NCBI GenBank assembly: GCA_015350385.1
Contig: WNKI01000002.1
Span: 8,507,355-8,571,354, forward strand
DNA from: Aculops lycopersici
Taxonomy: Eukaryota; Arthropoda; Arachnida; Trombidiformes; Eriophyidae
Reading direction: 5' to 3'
Length of the DNA: 64,000 bases
Shown: piece by piece, positions 1 to 10,271 of the stretch
Numbering within the stretch: the first letter of the stretch is position 1
Layout: the number at the start of each line of letters is the position of its first letter
Made by a program: the position numbers and the translations under genes
Notes under the pieces: model-generated
The model's database searches: none
What the model was told of the DNA's origin: nothing
Seen by the model: only the letters and a program-made list of their open reading frames with translations

Positions 1-3000
1 GGTAGCCTCAATACTTCTCTAGATATCTCAGACGAAAATATGTCGTTGCGTTCAAGTTTCTCCTCGAGAAGTTTAACGACTGGGTAGGCGAACTTGCTGT
101 TACCCATCAATCTATATAAAAGAACCTTACGATCTACCGCCTGGTGGCAGATCAATACTTTCAGATCATCTTTTTCATCCCGAGCAATATCATAAATCTC
201 GTCCTCTAGCCTAAATCGCAACTCTTTGTCAAGTAATATCTTGGGGTTTAAACCTTCAAGTTGGCATGAGATGGATTGAAATGGCAAATATGTCAGGTAA
301 TCCGTCAGGTCTGCTGAGTCTGGAAATTTGAATAATTGGTCCTCGTCGACAATAATATCATCTCCATGATCTAAACATTTAACTTTGATCTTATTGTTGT
401 CCTGAATCTCAATTATTCTGCATCTATCAAGAGTATTAATCTTGGCAAGACAATAAACCCCAACCGCTAGGTACTCCTGTCGTTCAAGTTTCTTCTCTGC
501 CAACAGCTTGAGCAACTCTGTTTCCATTTTAACAAGCATCTTATTGTTCGATTCCATTCTCAAGGTGAGACTAAGATCACTTTGGTTCACGTTTAAAACG
601 AAAACTGGTATGACCGGTTTTCCGGTGAAATTTAGAAAGGCATAGGAGGCCCTGGCTGCCTGCTTGTCGCTTAGCCACTTTTGCATGCTCGCCACTCTGG
701 TAGATTTTTGGCAGAAATTAGGTGCTTGCTTGATCGCTTCAGCCAAGTTGTTCTTGAGCAATTCCTTATAAGGATCAATTTCATATAGCCGGTTGTCACT
801 CTCGAGATTTATAAGTCTTCGCATCAAAGTAATCCTCTCAAACCAGAAGCAATTACAGTTACTTAAGCGTAACCAAACGTGAATTTCACTTATACTTCCG
901 GCAGATATTTGCTCAAGCAACAGCTTTTTTGCCTTCTCAGTCCAGTAGGGTTCGTTTCCAATTGGCTTGTAACCAATATGAAAGCCACGATGACACTTTG
1001 GTTCAGCTCGAGCCAAATCAACTGGCAACTCGAATATGTTGCGCAGGTAAACATCCAAACTAACACCGTAGTCAGTTTTGCGAACCAAATATTGTTTTGA
1101 GTATTGCTCGCTGTATCGTAGGTGATAGAGGTTTTGATTAACCAAAAACATATGTCTCAATACCTCAGGCCTAGTTTCAGCTTGCACTCTGATATCATCG
1201 CGACTTATATCCTCCATCAAGGTTATCCTATCAACTCTACCCTCTTGAGCTGCATACATGCCATAAACTTTGCCTTTCTTGAAGTTTTCCAGTGGAACCG
1301 AGCAATTTGGGGTGTCTTTTAGCTTGTCTAGTTCCACTTGAAAAGCTGCCATATCTGAGCGCCCAGTGTTGGCAAGCTTTGTCCATGAACCCTCTATAGA
1401 ATCAATGTCTCTATGCTCTTCAAATCGAAAGTAAAACTCGCTTGGACTAACCAGGTGAGTGATTGAAATCTTGAACTGACCTTGAGTTGGCCATTTCCGC
1501 TTGTTTCTAAGTATCTGTTCTTCCTCTTTAGTTGATATAAGAGTGTGGCGATTCTGACAATATGATCCAAATCTATCGTTTCGTATAAACTTCTCCAACT
1601 TACAAACACCTGTTGTTGCCCAACGCCAACAGAAGAAGGTCATATGCTTGTTAATGTAATCTCTCAACGTTGTCTTGGTGCACCCTAAAGTTGACTCAGA
1701 TCTAGCCACCACGTCGTAGAGTTTCTTTGCAAATTCAATATCAGTCTTTTGTCTCAAGAATATAATACTGTTCAATCCTTTCTCACCTGCTTGTATGTGC
1801 TTATACATCAATCGGAATCTTTGATCGAATGCAATCCAGTTGTCGGGCAAAGAATAGTGAATGAGGAGTGTTATGTCGGATAAATTATCCACAATCATTT
1901 CGAAAGCCGAATCAGATAAAACATAAATGGGATTTGGTGCTAGCTCCCTGGCCTTGAAGTCGGAGTGTGTCTTTGATTCGGATAGAAACTTGATGTTGTA
2001 GTCGTCGATTTTCAAACTTTTCGCAAGTTTCTCGGCTTCCTCGTTCGACTTACATATTATTGCAATCTTGACTCCTTTTTGTGATTCAATATCTAGTGTG
2101 TGGATTAATTTGATTTGCGTTTTTGCACTAGCGCTCTCAAAAACCTCGAGATCGAAACAAAGCATCGAGTATAGCGAAGCTTCGATGATTGAGCTGAACA
2201 TTATAATTCTCTGCTTAAACATTTCGGATACAAATTGTTTCACCAAATCAGTCCATTTCTTTGAGAAGAAACATAGCTGGCAATCGGCATCATCGCCTTT
2301 GTCAATGAGGTAGCGCAAGTAATGTTTCATGAATTCGCGGACATCAGGATTATGCAATTGGAGAGTCAAGTCCAAGTCGTCGAAAAAGACCCTACGAGTT
2401 TTGCAGAAAAGTATGTACTTGCGGCCGAGGCACTTGATTAGAGCGGCAGGAGTTGCAACCAAGATGTCACTTTCATTGCATCGTGTTGCTAGCTTTTGGT
2501 CGTCGTGACTCGGTATTATGGACCGAACGCAAGGGGGCAAGTGTCTTAAAGTTCCTGAACCAACACGATTCTCATAAGCTGCCGTCTTGAGCTCCTCCAG
2601 GGAGTCCTTGATTTTGCCAACATTTAATTGGTTCGATGAGATAATAATATACTTGGGATGGAATCTAAAGTCGTCCAAGTCAATATTGTCGCCATTTGCG
2701 AACCACGAGTTGTCGGACTTGAAGTTCTCGTTGTCTATCTCATTAACACCACTCTCGTCCTCTATCTTGAGTTTATCTTCTACTCCTTGCTCTAACTTGT
2801 TCCAGTCGAAATCGTCTTGGTCAATATTTGCGGCGTTCTTCAGGACTTCCTCTGAGCAATCTCTATGTTGTGCCACTTGTTGCTCGATTGAGAAGCTTCC
2901 CATTGTCTTGTCTGACGCTGCAATTAGCTCGTCGGTTTTGGAAACTGGCACCTCGATGATGCATTTTGTTATTGTGTATAGTACATGCGAATATGTCTTA

Positions 3001-3335
3001 CCCGTTAGATCAGGTGCAACGCAAAGTAGTGGAAACTTGCCACTTTCAATATGAGGCCAGCAATATCTTTGTAATGGGTAAGCAAAATCAACTCCCATTA
3101 AGTCAGTCATAGATTTTGTCCGCTTGTCCTTCCCAATCAAATTTTTGATTGTCCATTGTTTCTTGTCGGCAAACAGATTGATTCCAAATAAGACACACTC
3201 GGAACATTTGCTCTGTTTCGTAAGCTCAGCTAAACGTTTAGCTTCTCGGCGATTTCCATAAAGTGCTTCATCGTCGTATTCTTCACTCGATGGGACCATA
3301 ATAGCACCGCCGCCTATCTCTTCTAAATTAGGCAT
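1..3335 (-). CDS. TDRD12-like Tudor-domain DEAD-box helicase, 5' part (runs off left edge)
   Basis: One open frame from an ATG at 3335 reaches the left edge in frame, giving about 1,111 residues with no stop. Domains in order: a helicase core with a Walker A-like APDLTGKT near residue 107; a degenerate motif II, DDLD in place of DEAD, near 318; a TPAALIK-type motif Ib; a weak motif VI near 508; a CCCH-type zinc finger with spacing C-x8-C-x14-C-x3-H near 567-597; a first extended Tudor region around 615-720; and a second Tudor region from about 955 onward. This helicase-CCCH-Tudor order is that of TDRD12 and the fly Yb/BoYb/SoYb proteins, which act in piRNA biogenesis in perinuclear or Yb-type granules of gonadal cells. 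The altered motifs suggest weak or no ATPase activity (inference). The 3' end lies outside the window, so a C-terminal CS domain cannot be assessed. Confidence 0.85.
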   Translation of the reverse strand, partial: MPNLEEIGGGAIMVPSSEEYDDEALYGNRREAKRLAELTKQSKCSECVLFGINLFADKKQWTIKNLIGKDKRTKSMTDLMGVDFAYPLQRYCWPHIESGKFPLLCVAPDLTGKTYSHVLYTITKCIIEVPVSKTDELIAASDKTMGSFSIEQQVAQHRDCSEEVLKNAANIDQDDFDWNKLEQGVEDKLKIEDESGVNEIDNENFKSDNSWFANGDNIDLDDFRFHPKYIIISSNQLNVGKIKDSLEELKTAAYENRVGSGTLRHLPPCVRSIIPSHDDQKLATRCNESDILVATPAALIKCLGRKYILFCKTRRVFFDDLDLTLQLHNPDVREFMKHYLRYLIDKGDDADCQLCFFSKKWTDLVKQFVSEMFKQRIIMFSSIIEASLYSMLCFDLEVFESASAKTQIKLIHTLDIESQKGVKIAIICKSNEEAEKLAKSLKIDDYNIKFLSESKTHSDFKARELAPNPIYVLSDSAFEMIVDNLSDITLLIHYSLPDNWIAFDQRFRLMYKHIQAGEKGLNSIIFLRQKTDIEFAKKLYDVVARSESTLGCTKTTLRDYINKHMTFFCWRWATTGVCKLEKFIRNDRFGSYCQNRHTLISTKEEEQILRNKRKWPTQGQFKISITHLVSPSEFYFRFEEHRDIDSIEGSWTKLANTGRSDMAAFQVELDKLKDTPNCSVPLENFKKGKVYGMYAAQEGRVDRITLMEDISRDDIRVQAETRPEVLRHMFLVNQNLYHLRYSEQYSKQYLVRKTDYGVSLDVYLRNIFELPVDLARAEPKCHRGFHIGYKPIGNEPYWTEKAKKLLLEQISAGSISEIHVWLRLSNCNCFWFERITLMRRLINLESDNRLYEIDPYKELLKNNLAEAIKQAPNFCQKSTRVASMQKWLSDKQAARASYAFLNFTGKPVIPVFVLNVNQSDLSLTLRMESNNKMLVKMETELLKLLAEKKLERQEYLAVGVYCLAKINTLDRCRIIEIQDNNKIKVKCLDHGDDIIVDEDQLFKFPDSADLTDYLTYLPFQSISCQLEGLNPKILLDKELRFRLEDEIYDIARDEKDDLKVLICHQAVDRKVLLYRLMGNSKFAYPVVKLLEEKLERNDIFSSEISREVLRL

Positions 3336-3938
3336 TGTTAACTTATTGGTTTGGTCATTGGCTGGTTTGGGACTACCTAGGATTGGTCAGGAATCATGCT
3401 TGAATTGTAATTAATAATAATGTCTTCAGTCAAAATTAAGTTGCAGGAATAGATCAAGTGTATGTAATGTAACTTTGATTTCCAAATCCCATACATGCAA
3501 TAACCCAATACACGCACAGTCTGATCACTTTCTAATGGTCAGCAATCCACGTGCTTGTTCGCATAGCGCCATCCAATGCAACTCACAGATGTCCGTTTGT
3601 CTGTGCGTGCGTGTTGCGCCGGAAAAGTGTAAACAAAGGGATGAAAATTTCACGTTCCCCAATTAGATTTGCGCCTTATAGGCTGGTCATTTTACAAGAT
3701 GAATTCGTTGCTCTCTTCATGCTCAAACTTGAACAGTCCCTTGCAAATCTGAGGCTATTACAACTTGACAATCAGAATTGATCACTCATCATTCAATTGT
3801 ATTGCCGAAACTCTCACTTCAGTTTGGATATTAGAGGTGAAGATTATTATTGATTATACAGTTTTATTACTCAAAATTCCCCGATTTTAGGAGACTCGAG
3901 CTCGCAAAGAGGGAGAGAGAGAGAGATCTTGTGTGTTT
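3336..3938. other. intergenic stretch between TDRD12-like gene and cuticular gene 3' end
   Basis: No gene-length frame with a credible start is seen. The stretch holds the promoter side of the TDRD12-like gene and the 3' flank of the cuticular gene, which lies upstream on the same strand. A minus-strand AATAAA is present at 3863-3868 and a short purine-rich run at 3907-3925. Confidence 0.6.
3863..3868 (-). terminator. AATAAA poly(A) signal, probably of the cuticular gene
   Basis: The plus strand reads TTTATT, so the minus strand reads AATAAA. It lies 242 nt beyond the readthrough stop of the cuticular frame and 71 nt beyond the candidate spliced terminal exon (3939-4012). Confidence 0.5.
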
Positions 3939-4012
3939 TCAAAAGAAAGCCAACCTCCGGATACTGATTGGTTCGTCTTCACCTGTTGCACCTCTTCTTC
4001 GCCTTGAGATGG
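3939..4012 (-). other. candidate terminal coding exon of the cuticular gene
   Basis: The long cuticular frame crosses a consensus donor (GTGAGT at 4123-4118) four codons before its stop. A pyrimidine-containing acceptor ending in CAG at 4015-4013 would join in phase, replacing the last codons with about 24 basic-rich residues and a TGA at 3941-3939. Another acceptor at 3902-3901 is also possible. This is a splice-site inference only. Confidence 0.35.
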
Positions 4013-4109
4013 CTGATATGGAGAGTTGAGGGTCTAGCGGAGTTTTGGGTTGCGTTGATTAGATTATTATGGTGTCATTATGATTCGAACTAGCATCTCA
4101 TGGTTGCGA

Positions 4110-7100
4110 TTAAAAATACTCACCTTTAAATGCTTGGAACTGGGACACCTCATTAGGTTGCCTTGTATTAGAGACCACTTCAAAGAATTTGCGTTGTCCA
4201 ACTTCGATCTCGTTGTCACTAATGGTAAATCCATCCCTCATGTTTCGACTGTGCATCACTCGCCCTAAATGCAAGTTTGTCTCGCCATTGTGAATATCAG
4301 AGGTTGAGGTTATATTAGCAGTTTTATATGGATTAGAGCTACCATCGCTACCTGTCATCATGTAGGGAGCCGGCGAGGCACCTGGAATGGACCCACCGAA
4401 TCGATGATTACCCGCCCAACCGCCCGTGGGTGTTGATGAAGCCTTTTCCAAGTTTGGGTTTCCGTAATCATGTATCGCACTATGACCAGCCACTGCCAAG
4501 AGCTCAGGCGAGCTCGTGTATCTGGCGTTCGAAATGGCAATTCCAACTACGGGACCACTTGTTGATAGGGACGTGCTAGCGGTTGGCGTGAAACCGGAAG
4601 TTTCGAGTTTATAAGGTTGAAGTCTCGACTCACTCGATCTCCGTATTCCCGGATTGACACTGGCCATGGCAAAGGGATTCAATTGGTCGACAGATAGAGC
4701 AGTGACCGAGTTGATGAAGTCCAAGTTGATTGTGTTATTTGGAACGGATTTCTCCAAGATTGTCCTCTCAAGTTCTGGATTTTTTCGCGTCTTGTTGCCA
4801 GAAGGTTGATTGAGATCAGCAAGAACTTGATTCGGTTTAGCTTGTTGGTTTGTCGTGGTTTTGTTTAGAGTTTGTATCACCGAAGGCCAGTGTTGAATTT
4901 GTTGGGCTAAATCGCTCAAGAGTTTCAAGGTAGTGGCATTCATCTTACCCAGAGGATTTGCCTGGTTTCTCCTCTTCATGTCTATGGTTTCGATAGGTTC
5001 TGGAAGTTTTTTCCAGGTTGTTGTTGGGTTAGCGGTCGTCGACAAGACGACAGGTGGTTTGGCAGTGGTGCTAGTGGATGTGGTGGTTGTTGTTGTGGTA
5101 GTTGAAGAGGTTGGCACACGAGTAGAATTTTCCGCTTCATTTTGGCGCCTGGATCGAAAGTAATCTCGATTATTCACCTGTGGCTCCAATTTGTGCAACG
5201 TATGCCTCGGCTGAGGATCAGTAGCATTTGTATTTTCGTTTATGTCATCATATTTGACATGCAGATTCAGCTCCGAGTTGACGCGACCTTGATGGGGTTG
5301 AGATTGTAGTTTCAAGAGAAACGACGTCTTATTATTTGGATTCTTGAATTGCTCTAAAAGCAATTGCTGAGTCCTAAGCCTCTGTTGAAACTTTTCCAAC
5401 TCGCTAACTTTTTCCGCTTGCAATTTGGCAGCCTTCACTAAACGCTGTGCCTCGAAAGAGGTGGACTCGTTGCTTGGTCCAGCTAGTGACTCGAACAAAC
5501 TAAAACCTCCCCTCGAGTCATCGGAAATGTTGCTTAGTTTACTCAATGAGCCGGAAGTGGTTGTTGTCCTCTTCTTCGGAGTCGATGGTTTGTTGGGTTG
5601 GGTGTTGTTTGCATGCAAAGGTGAGCTTAAAGTCGCTGTGTTAGTTGGAGGACCATTATCACTCAAAACTCTCTTTGTAATACTCGACTTTGCCGGCTTC
5701 TGAACTTGGGGAGGTTCTGCAATCCTAAGCGCAATAGAGGGTTGAATTGAACTTGCTGATTGGCCGGCCGATCCGATGGGCTGAAAGTCGGCCAAATGAT
5801 TTGGTGGCGCCGGATGTAGCGACAGGAAATTTGGCGGCGAGATTGGTATAGCTGGTGAAGGCGGCGGTGGTGGGGGCGGCCGGTGGGGTAGCTCACCGGA
5901 CCGACTGCGGCCACTCAAGAGAGCATCTACGTGATTGAGTCGCGAGTTTACAATTTGATCCGCTATATCTAGATTAACCTGAATCCTTTCCTCATTCAAA
6001 TCTACAGCTGGTCTTGTAAACCTATGAAGCCTTGGTGGCTGCGGCAACCCGATGACCTGTTGCATTGACCTCAGATCGTTCATCATCATACTCGACCTGT
6101 AGTCTTCAGGCATTCTAATTGTACGAACAGGTGGCGATGGTGGTGGAGGCGGTGCTTTCACTTGATCACGGAGAGGCTGTTTCACCGACCAGTCGGCTCC
6201 CTTCACTCCCGTTGGCCCAAATGTCGGCGATTTGGTTGCTGGCAGGTAGTCGTCCTGCTGCTGCATGGGTGCCGAAGTCTTAGTAAGCTCTCTAGATTGA
6301 CTCTCGGGTTCTACTTGTTGATCAATTGGCACTGAAAACACAGGTGATGGTGGCGGTGACGAGCGAGAGTTTGCTGCTGGCGCCACAGTTACTTGTTGCT
6401 GCTGCTCGTCTGCAGGATCTCTCACCGGCAGTCCTGCCGCAGGAATCTGCTGCTGATCCGAACTGGTATATTCTGACTGTCTTTGTTGTGGACTATTGAA
6501 TTGGTAGTCACGATCTCTTATTACTGGCCCGCCTTTGACTCCTCCCTTAGTCTGTGGTTTAGGTGGGAAGATGGGCGGAGGTGGTGGGAGTAGAGCGGAA
6601 TTTGTATCGACTTCCGGTCGGTCGTCGCGAAGCTCGTAGTCACGGCCAGTTCCGTTCTTGAAGCCACTGCGATGCTCTTTGGTCACAACCACCTTGTTGA
6701 AATCTGGATCCAGGTGCTCGTGTTGACTTCTATGGTAAGAATCCCCCGAAATCTCGCTTGAACTACTGCCTGTGATCACCTGTCGATTTGTATGTTTGTT
6801 TAAAGGAGCCAGTGATCCGTATTGAGTTCCGCCGACAACAGATGGTAGTGTTGGTGGTGAAAGAGGTCCAAGTTGGTAGGAATTGAATGACGATGGATTC
6901 AACAGGCCGAGATTGGTAATTTGCCGAGCTCTTTCCGATGCCAATCTATTCCAATAGTTTGGATTGGCCACGACATGGTCGGTGACGTAATCGTAGCTCA
7001 ACTTCGGGTGACCCAACTCGCTCAATGTATTCTGATTGCTGAATGGCCGATCGTAGCTTAAAACACTGGGTCCCGATCTTTGGTTATTCATTGTACTCGA

Positions 7101-8258
7101 CAGACTGAAGGTGGGTCTTAGAGGTTTGAAATTTTCTGTTAAGTTTTGTTGCGGCTGCTGCCCCACCGATTCTCGTCCAAGTTTTATCCTTCTGAACAAC
7201 GATTCATCCGTCGTCACTTGAGATCCCGACCAAGTTGTTTCAGGTAAACTCAAGTTTGTATCAGGCAGCGGTGAGCGAACAGGAAGTGGGCCAAACGAGC
7301 CGCCACTTGTTGTAACACTGGGACTTACGGGCGTTAGTGGCGGCCAGAGTGTTGAACTTCCGGCGGATGGCAAACTGGATGTCGATGGAAATGCGTAGGA
7401 GGTAAAGTTTCTAACTGGCGTGCCCACAATTGATCCCAGTGGCCTTCTAACTAAATTCTCACTTGACCTCAGAGTGGAGTAGTCATATGGATTTAGAGGC
7501 GGAAATGTTGGCGAGTTTAAGTTTTCGCCCGGTCGCGCATAAGTGATACCCGGAATAACGGGCACCGGATTTGAGTCGATCACCACGTCAGCGGGATTTT
7601 GATTTGCTGTTCCCGGCTCTGAGGTTCGTATGTAAGCGCGAAATCCACGGTCATCAGCAACATAGTCAACATGACGATAGATTCCGTCTGGCAGCACGTA
7701 TCCGTAACTTCCGGTTAGAAATTTGCCATCCCCAATCTCCTGGCGATACTGTTCAGTTTGCCCATTTTTCCCCTTGACATTGTACTGAAATCTGTAGGGT
7801 TGCAGCGGGTATGGCGGCGAGTCCAAGAACCAGGGATCCTCGTTTCTCCTACTATGAGCTGGATTTGACGGCTCTTCATCGCCCACTTGTCGTTTGCCTT
7901 GCATTCGCGCGATCGCTTTTCCGGTTTTGCTATTCACTCTGATTGGCACTTGACTGCTGGCACTCTTTTGCAAAATCGAGCTTTCTTTAACTTGTTTCTG
8001 GTCTACAGTGGTGGTTGCATTTGAAGAACTCGGCAAACTATTTGCATTCGATAGCTTGGTTTTCAATAATTTGGATGCATCTTGCAAATTGGTCTCGTTT
8101 CTCTTCGTCAACCTCAAGTTTATCGCTTGAATTTGCTGTTTCTCGTTGGTCAAATCTAGATTCTTCGGAGGTCTTGATAGAACGATTGACGGAAAGAGCA
8201 GCACTAGGATACCGAGGGAGAGCATCAATATGCTCGGCGATTGACGACGGAGCATCAT
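4110..8258 (-). CDS. very large secreted cuticular protein with R&R chitin-binding domain
   Basis: This is a single frame of 1,382 codons with an ATG at 8258. Residues 1-28 form a signal peptide: basic start, long Leu/Ile core, small residues before the cut. Residues about 155-212 form one chitin_bind_4 (Rebers-Riddiford) domain, with the usual aromatic spacing (YRFQYN, GSYGYVLPDG, VDYVADDRGF). The remaining 1,100-plus residues are low-complexity, rich in Pro, Ser, Thr and Gln, with several polyproline runs and a long Thr run. The role is structural: secretion into the cuticle, with chitin held through the R&R domain. Most R&R proteins are 100-400 residues, so this one is unusually large. The frame ends just after a GTGAGT donor at 4123, so the true C terminus may be spliced. 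It is divergent from the phosphorylase kinase gene, across a 2 kb gap. Confidence 0.9.
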   Translation of the reverse strand: MMLRRQSPSILMLSLGILVLLFPSIVLSRPPKNLDLTNEKQQIQAINLRLTKRNETNLQDASKLLKTKLSNANSLPSSSNATTTVDQKQVKESSILQKSASSQVPIRVNSKTGKAIARMQGKRQVGDEEPSNPAHSRRNEDPWFLDSPPYPLQPYRFQYNVKGKNGQTEQYRQEIGDGKFLTGSYGYVLPDGIYRHVDYVADDRGFRAYIRTSEPGTANQNPADVVIDSNPVPVIPGITYARPGENLNSPTFPPLNPYDYSTLRSSENLVRRPLGSIVGTPVRNFTSYAFPSTSSLPSAGSSTLWPPLTPVSPSVTTSGGSFGPLPVRSPLPDTNLSLPETTWSGSQVTTDESLFRRIKLGRESVGQQPQQNLTENFKPLRPTFSLSSTMNNQRSGPSVLSYDRPFSNQNTLSELGHPKLSYDYVTDHVVANPNYWNRLASERARQITNLGLLNPSSFNSYQLGPLSPPTLPSVVGGTQYGSLAPLNKHTNRQVITGSSSSEISGDSYHRSQHEHLDPDFNKVVVTKEHRSGFKNGTGRDYELRDDRPEVDTNSALLPPPPPIFPPKPQTKGGVKGGPVIRDRDYQFNSPQQRQSEYTSSDQQQIPAAGLPVRDPADEQQQQVTVAPAANSRSSPPPSPVFSVPIDQQVEPESQSRELTKTSAPMQQQDDYLPATKSPTFGPTGVKGADWSVKQPLRDQVKAPPPPPSPPVRTIRMPEDYRSSMMMNDLRSMQQVIGLPQPPRLHRFTRPAVDLNEERIQVNLDIADQIVNSRLNHVDALLSGRSRSGELPHRPPPPPPPSPAIPISPPNFLSLHPAPPNHLADFQPIGSAGQSASSIQPSIALRIAEPPQVQKPAKSSITKRVLSDNGPPTNTATLSSPLHANNTQPNKPSTPKKRTTTTSGSLSKLSNISDDSRGGFSLFESLAGPSNESTSFEAQRLVKAAKLQAEKVSELEKFQQRLRTQQLLLEQFKNPNNKTSFLLKLQSQPHQGRVNSELNLHVKYDDINENTNATDPQPRHTLHKLEPQVNNRDYFRSRRQNEAENSTRVPTSSTTTTTTTTSTSTTAKPPVVLSTTANPTTTWKKLPEPIETIDMKRRNQANPLGKMNATTLKLLSDLAQQIQHWPSVIQTLNKTTTNQQAKPNQVLADLNQPSGNKTRKNPELERTILEKSVPNNTINLDFINSVTALSVDQLNPFAMASVNPGIRRSSESRLQPYKLETSGFTPTASTSLSTSGPVVGIAISNARYTSSPELLAVAGHSAIHDYGNPNLEKASSTPTGGWAGNHRFGGSIPGASPAPYMMTGSDGSSNPYKTANITSTSDIHNGETNLHLGRVMHSRNMRDGFTISDNEIEVGQRKFFEVVSNTRQPNEVSQFQAFKGEYF

Positions 8259-10271
8259 TTTGTCACTCCATCAACTAAACTTTATTTTACTCCCTCTCTC
8301 TCACACAAACACATACACAAAAACACACACAAGTGAATGAGCAAAACAAACAATCAAAACTAACTTGTTACCTCTTGGTCGATGGTTTGTCAAATGAGAT
8401 CAGGAAACTAGAGCGCGAACAAGCTGGCTCGCTTACAAACTATCTTGGTGCTAACATAAGTTTTGCATTCTTGGCATTGTTAGTTACTAGTTGGAATTAT
8501 TTGGCGTTTACTTACATTTGAATTTTCATACATTTGTTTCTCCCCTCGCTTTTGATGATAGAGACAGAGATACAAATGAGATTTAGAAAGAATCCGGATA
8601 CTCGCATTGCTCTCAGCGGCAATCTCTTCCTTCTAACCCACGAGAGTTGGATTCTATGATTAGTCATCGACCTTGATTTTAAGCAGCGAGCTGCGCGTGC
8701 GTTACTCGTGCTTGTCCAGTTAGTTTTAAAAAAGTGTCAACTGACCTTGGCGACAAATTGTTGCAGCTGTCGCCTCGTCGAGTCGTGTGCAGTCCAACGG
8801 TGAGCTTAAAGATAACTGTTTGGTGCCTTAAAGCTGTTGTTGCATAATGTGTACAGGCTAGCTCGTCTATCGTACCAACAGGTGTGTGCGGTGCGCTCAC
8901 AATGACGCCTCTCGCTTTGAATGGCCACTTCGAATGGAAGCCACTGCAGCGAGAGGCAGGCACGCATACACATTCGCGCGCACAATGGACAAAAGGTTAA
9001 TTTGCATTTAAATGGCGGACAGGTGGCTCCACTCAACTCAAATCCACTCGCCCCTAGTTAGAACCAAGACTTGAGCGGTGAAATTTACCATTGTTTTCTA
9101 GTAGCCACGTGAAAATCACGTAGCTACTGGTTGTTTGCACTTTATGGTCTATCCACGAGCTTCCGGCAGTTGAAAAGCTTGCCAGAGGCACGTGTCTTTC
9201 TTTTTGATACACAAACTCGTTATATCAACTCTTTCTCACTAGACTCCCATTAAGTTAGCAAAACTCCTCGTTTCGGTGGCGGCGGCGGCGGCACTTATCT
9301 AGGAAACGAAAGCTTTAAATCTCAAGGCTCACAAGTTGAGATCTACTATAATTAGGTATTCCATCTTTTGTTGAATTTGCTTTGATCTTTACCCCCGAAA
9401 AAACTCACTTTCTACCACATTTTTACCACTCCACTTTGAGGGCCATAAATCTTACATATGGTCTAGTTTAGACATATAACACGACCACCACTACTACTAT
9501 TGCTATAAATGTCACTCTCAGAGGCGAGCAATTGGAGTCATTTTATTTGTCACTCGCTCGTTTGTTTATCTGGTTGCTGGAACTCAAACCACTTGTTGCG
9601 GTTGCTCTGGTTTGGAGTTAATAATATTTTAACCGACGACCTTGAAGTTTAGGTGCTAATTAAATTGAATGGCTTATGTGTAATTTCTTAGGGGTCCTCG
9701 AGCTTTAGATTAAAAGAAGCATCACTAATCCTCTAAGTGGCGCCGATAGCAACTAGCGGCGCTAGAGTTGCGTTCGCCGCCGCAGCAACAAGTGGTCGCT
9801 GGTTGGTCGCAAGTTATCACTTGCAAGTTGCAATGAAAAGATTGCCAGCTTATTAGTATTCCCTATGCGTATTCAATGAATCGAATGGACGAGATGACAA
9901 GAGATCCAGCTCAGAGATAAGGGAAAAACAACAACATTTGAATGTAATAATTTCTCTCTCCTTCTCTTCTCTTTTGTGGCTTGAAAACTCGATTCCTCTG
10001 TCTCCTTTCTTGGCCACGACGGCGCCGGAGTTTTGCTACATATCCACGCCTTAGAGGTTGTAAATACTTATATATCAACACATATTCAATCAAAGCGGGA
10101 TCCTATCGTATCCCAATTAATCTTCAGACATACACATCAATATATTAACCGATCACCTCACAACCTTGAACTTGGCTCAAGACAAACAGACAAAGACGAC
10201 GGACAACAACGGGAATCCAATAGAGAGATATTCAAAAACTGCGCTAGGAGATTAGATTGAGTTAATATACA
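8259..10271. promoter_or_regulatory. divergent intergenic region between cuticular gene and PHKA
   Basis: About 2 kb lie between two head-to-head starts, so the region must carry both promoters. No coding frame here has support. It contains CA-rich and CT-rich tracts next to the cuticular start (about 8284-8335), an imperfect hairpin at 9100-9128, a GGC run near 9278-9292, and copies of the recurrent word CACTTGTTG at 9590-9598 and 9786-9794 (reverse). Confidence 0.6.
9100..9128. repeat. imperfect inverted repeat around a CACGTG core
   Basis: Two 13-nt arms (9100-9112 and 9116-9128) pair with one mismatch around a 3-nt loop. The left arm contains CACGTG, an E-box. It lies in the shared promoter region. 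Confidence 0.5.

Noticed and set aside
4081..4110. GATTCGAAC, resembling a reversed tRNA B box
   Set aside because: No A box, acceptor stem or cloverleaf can be formed around it.
4933..5703. Plus-strand frames with hydrophobic Val/Leu runs
   Set aside because: They are antisense shadows of Thr- and Pro-rich codons in the cuticular gene.
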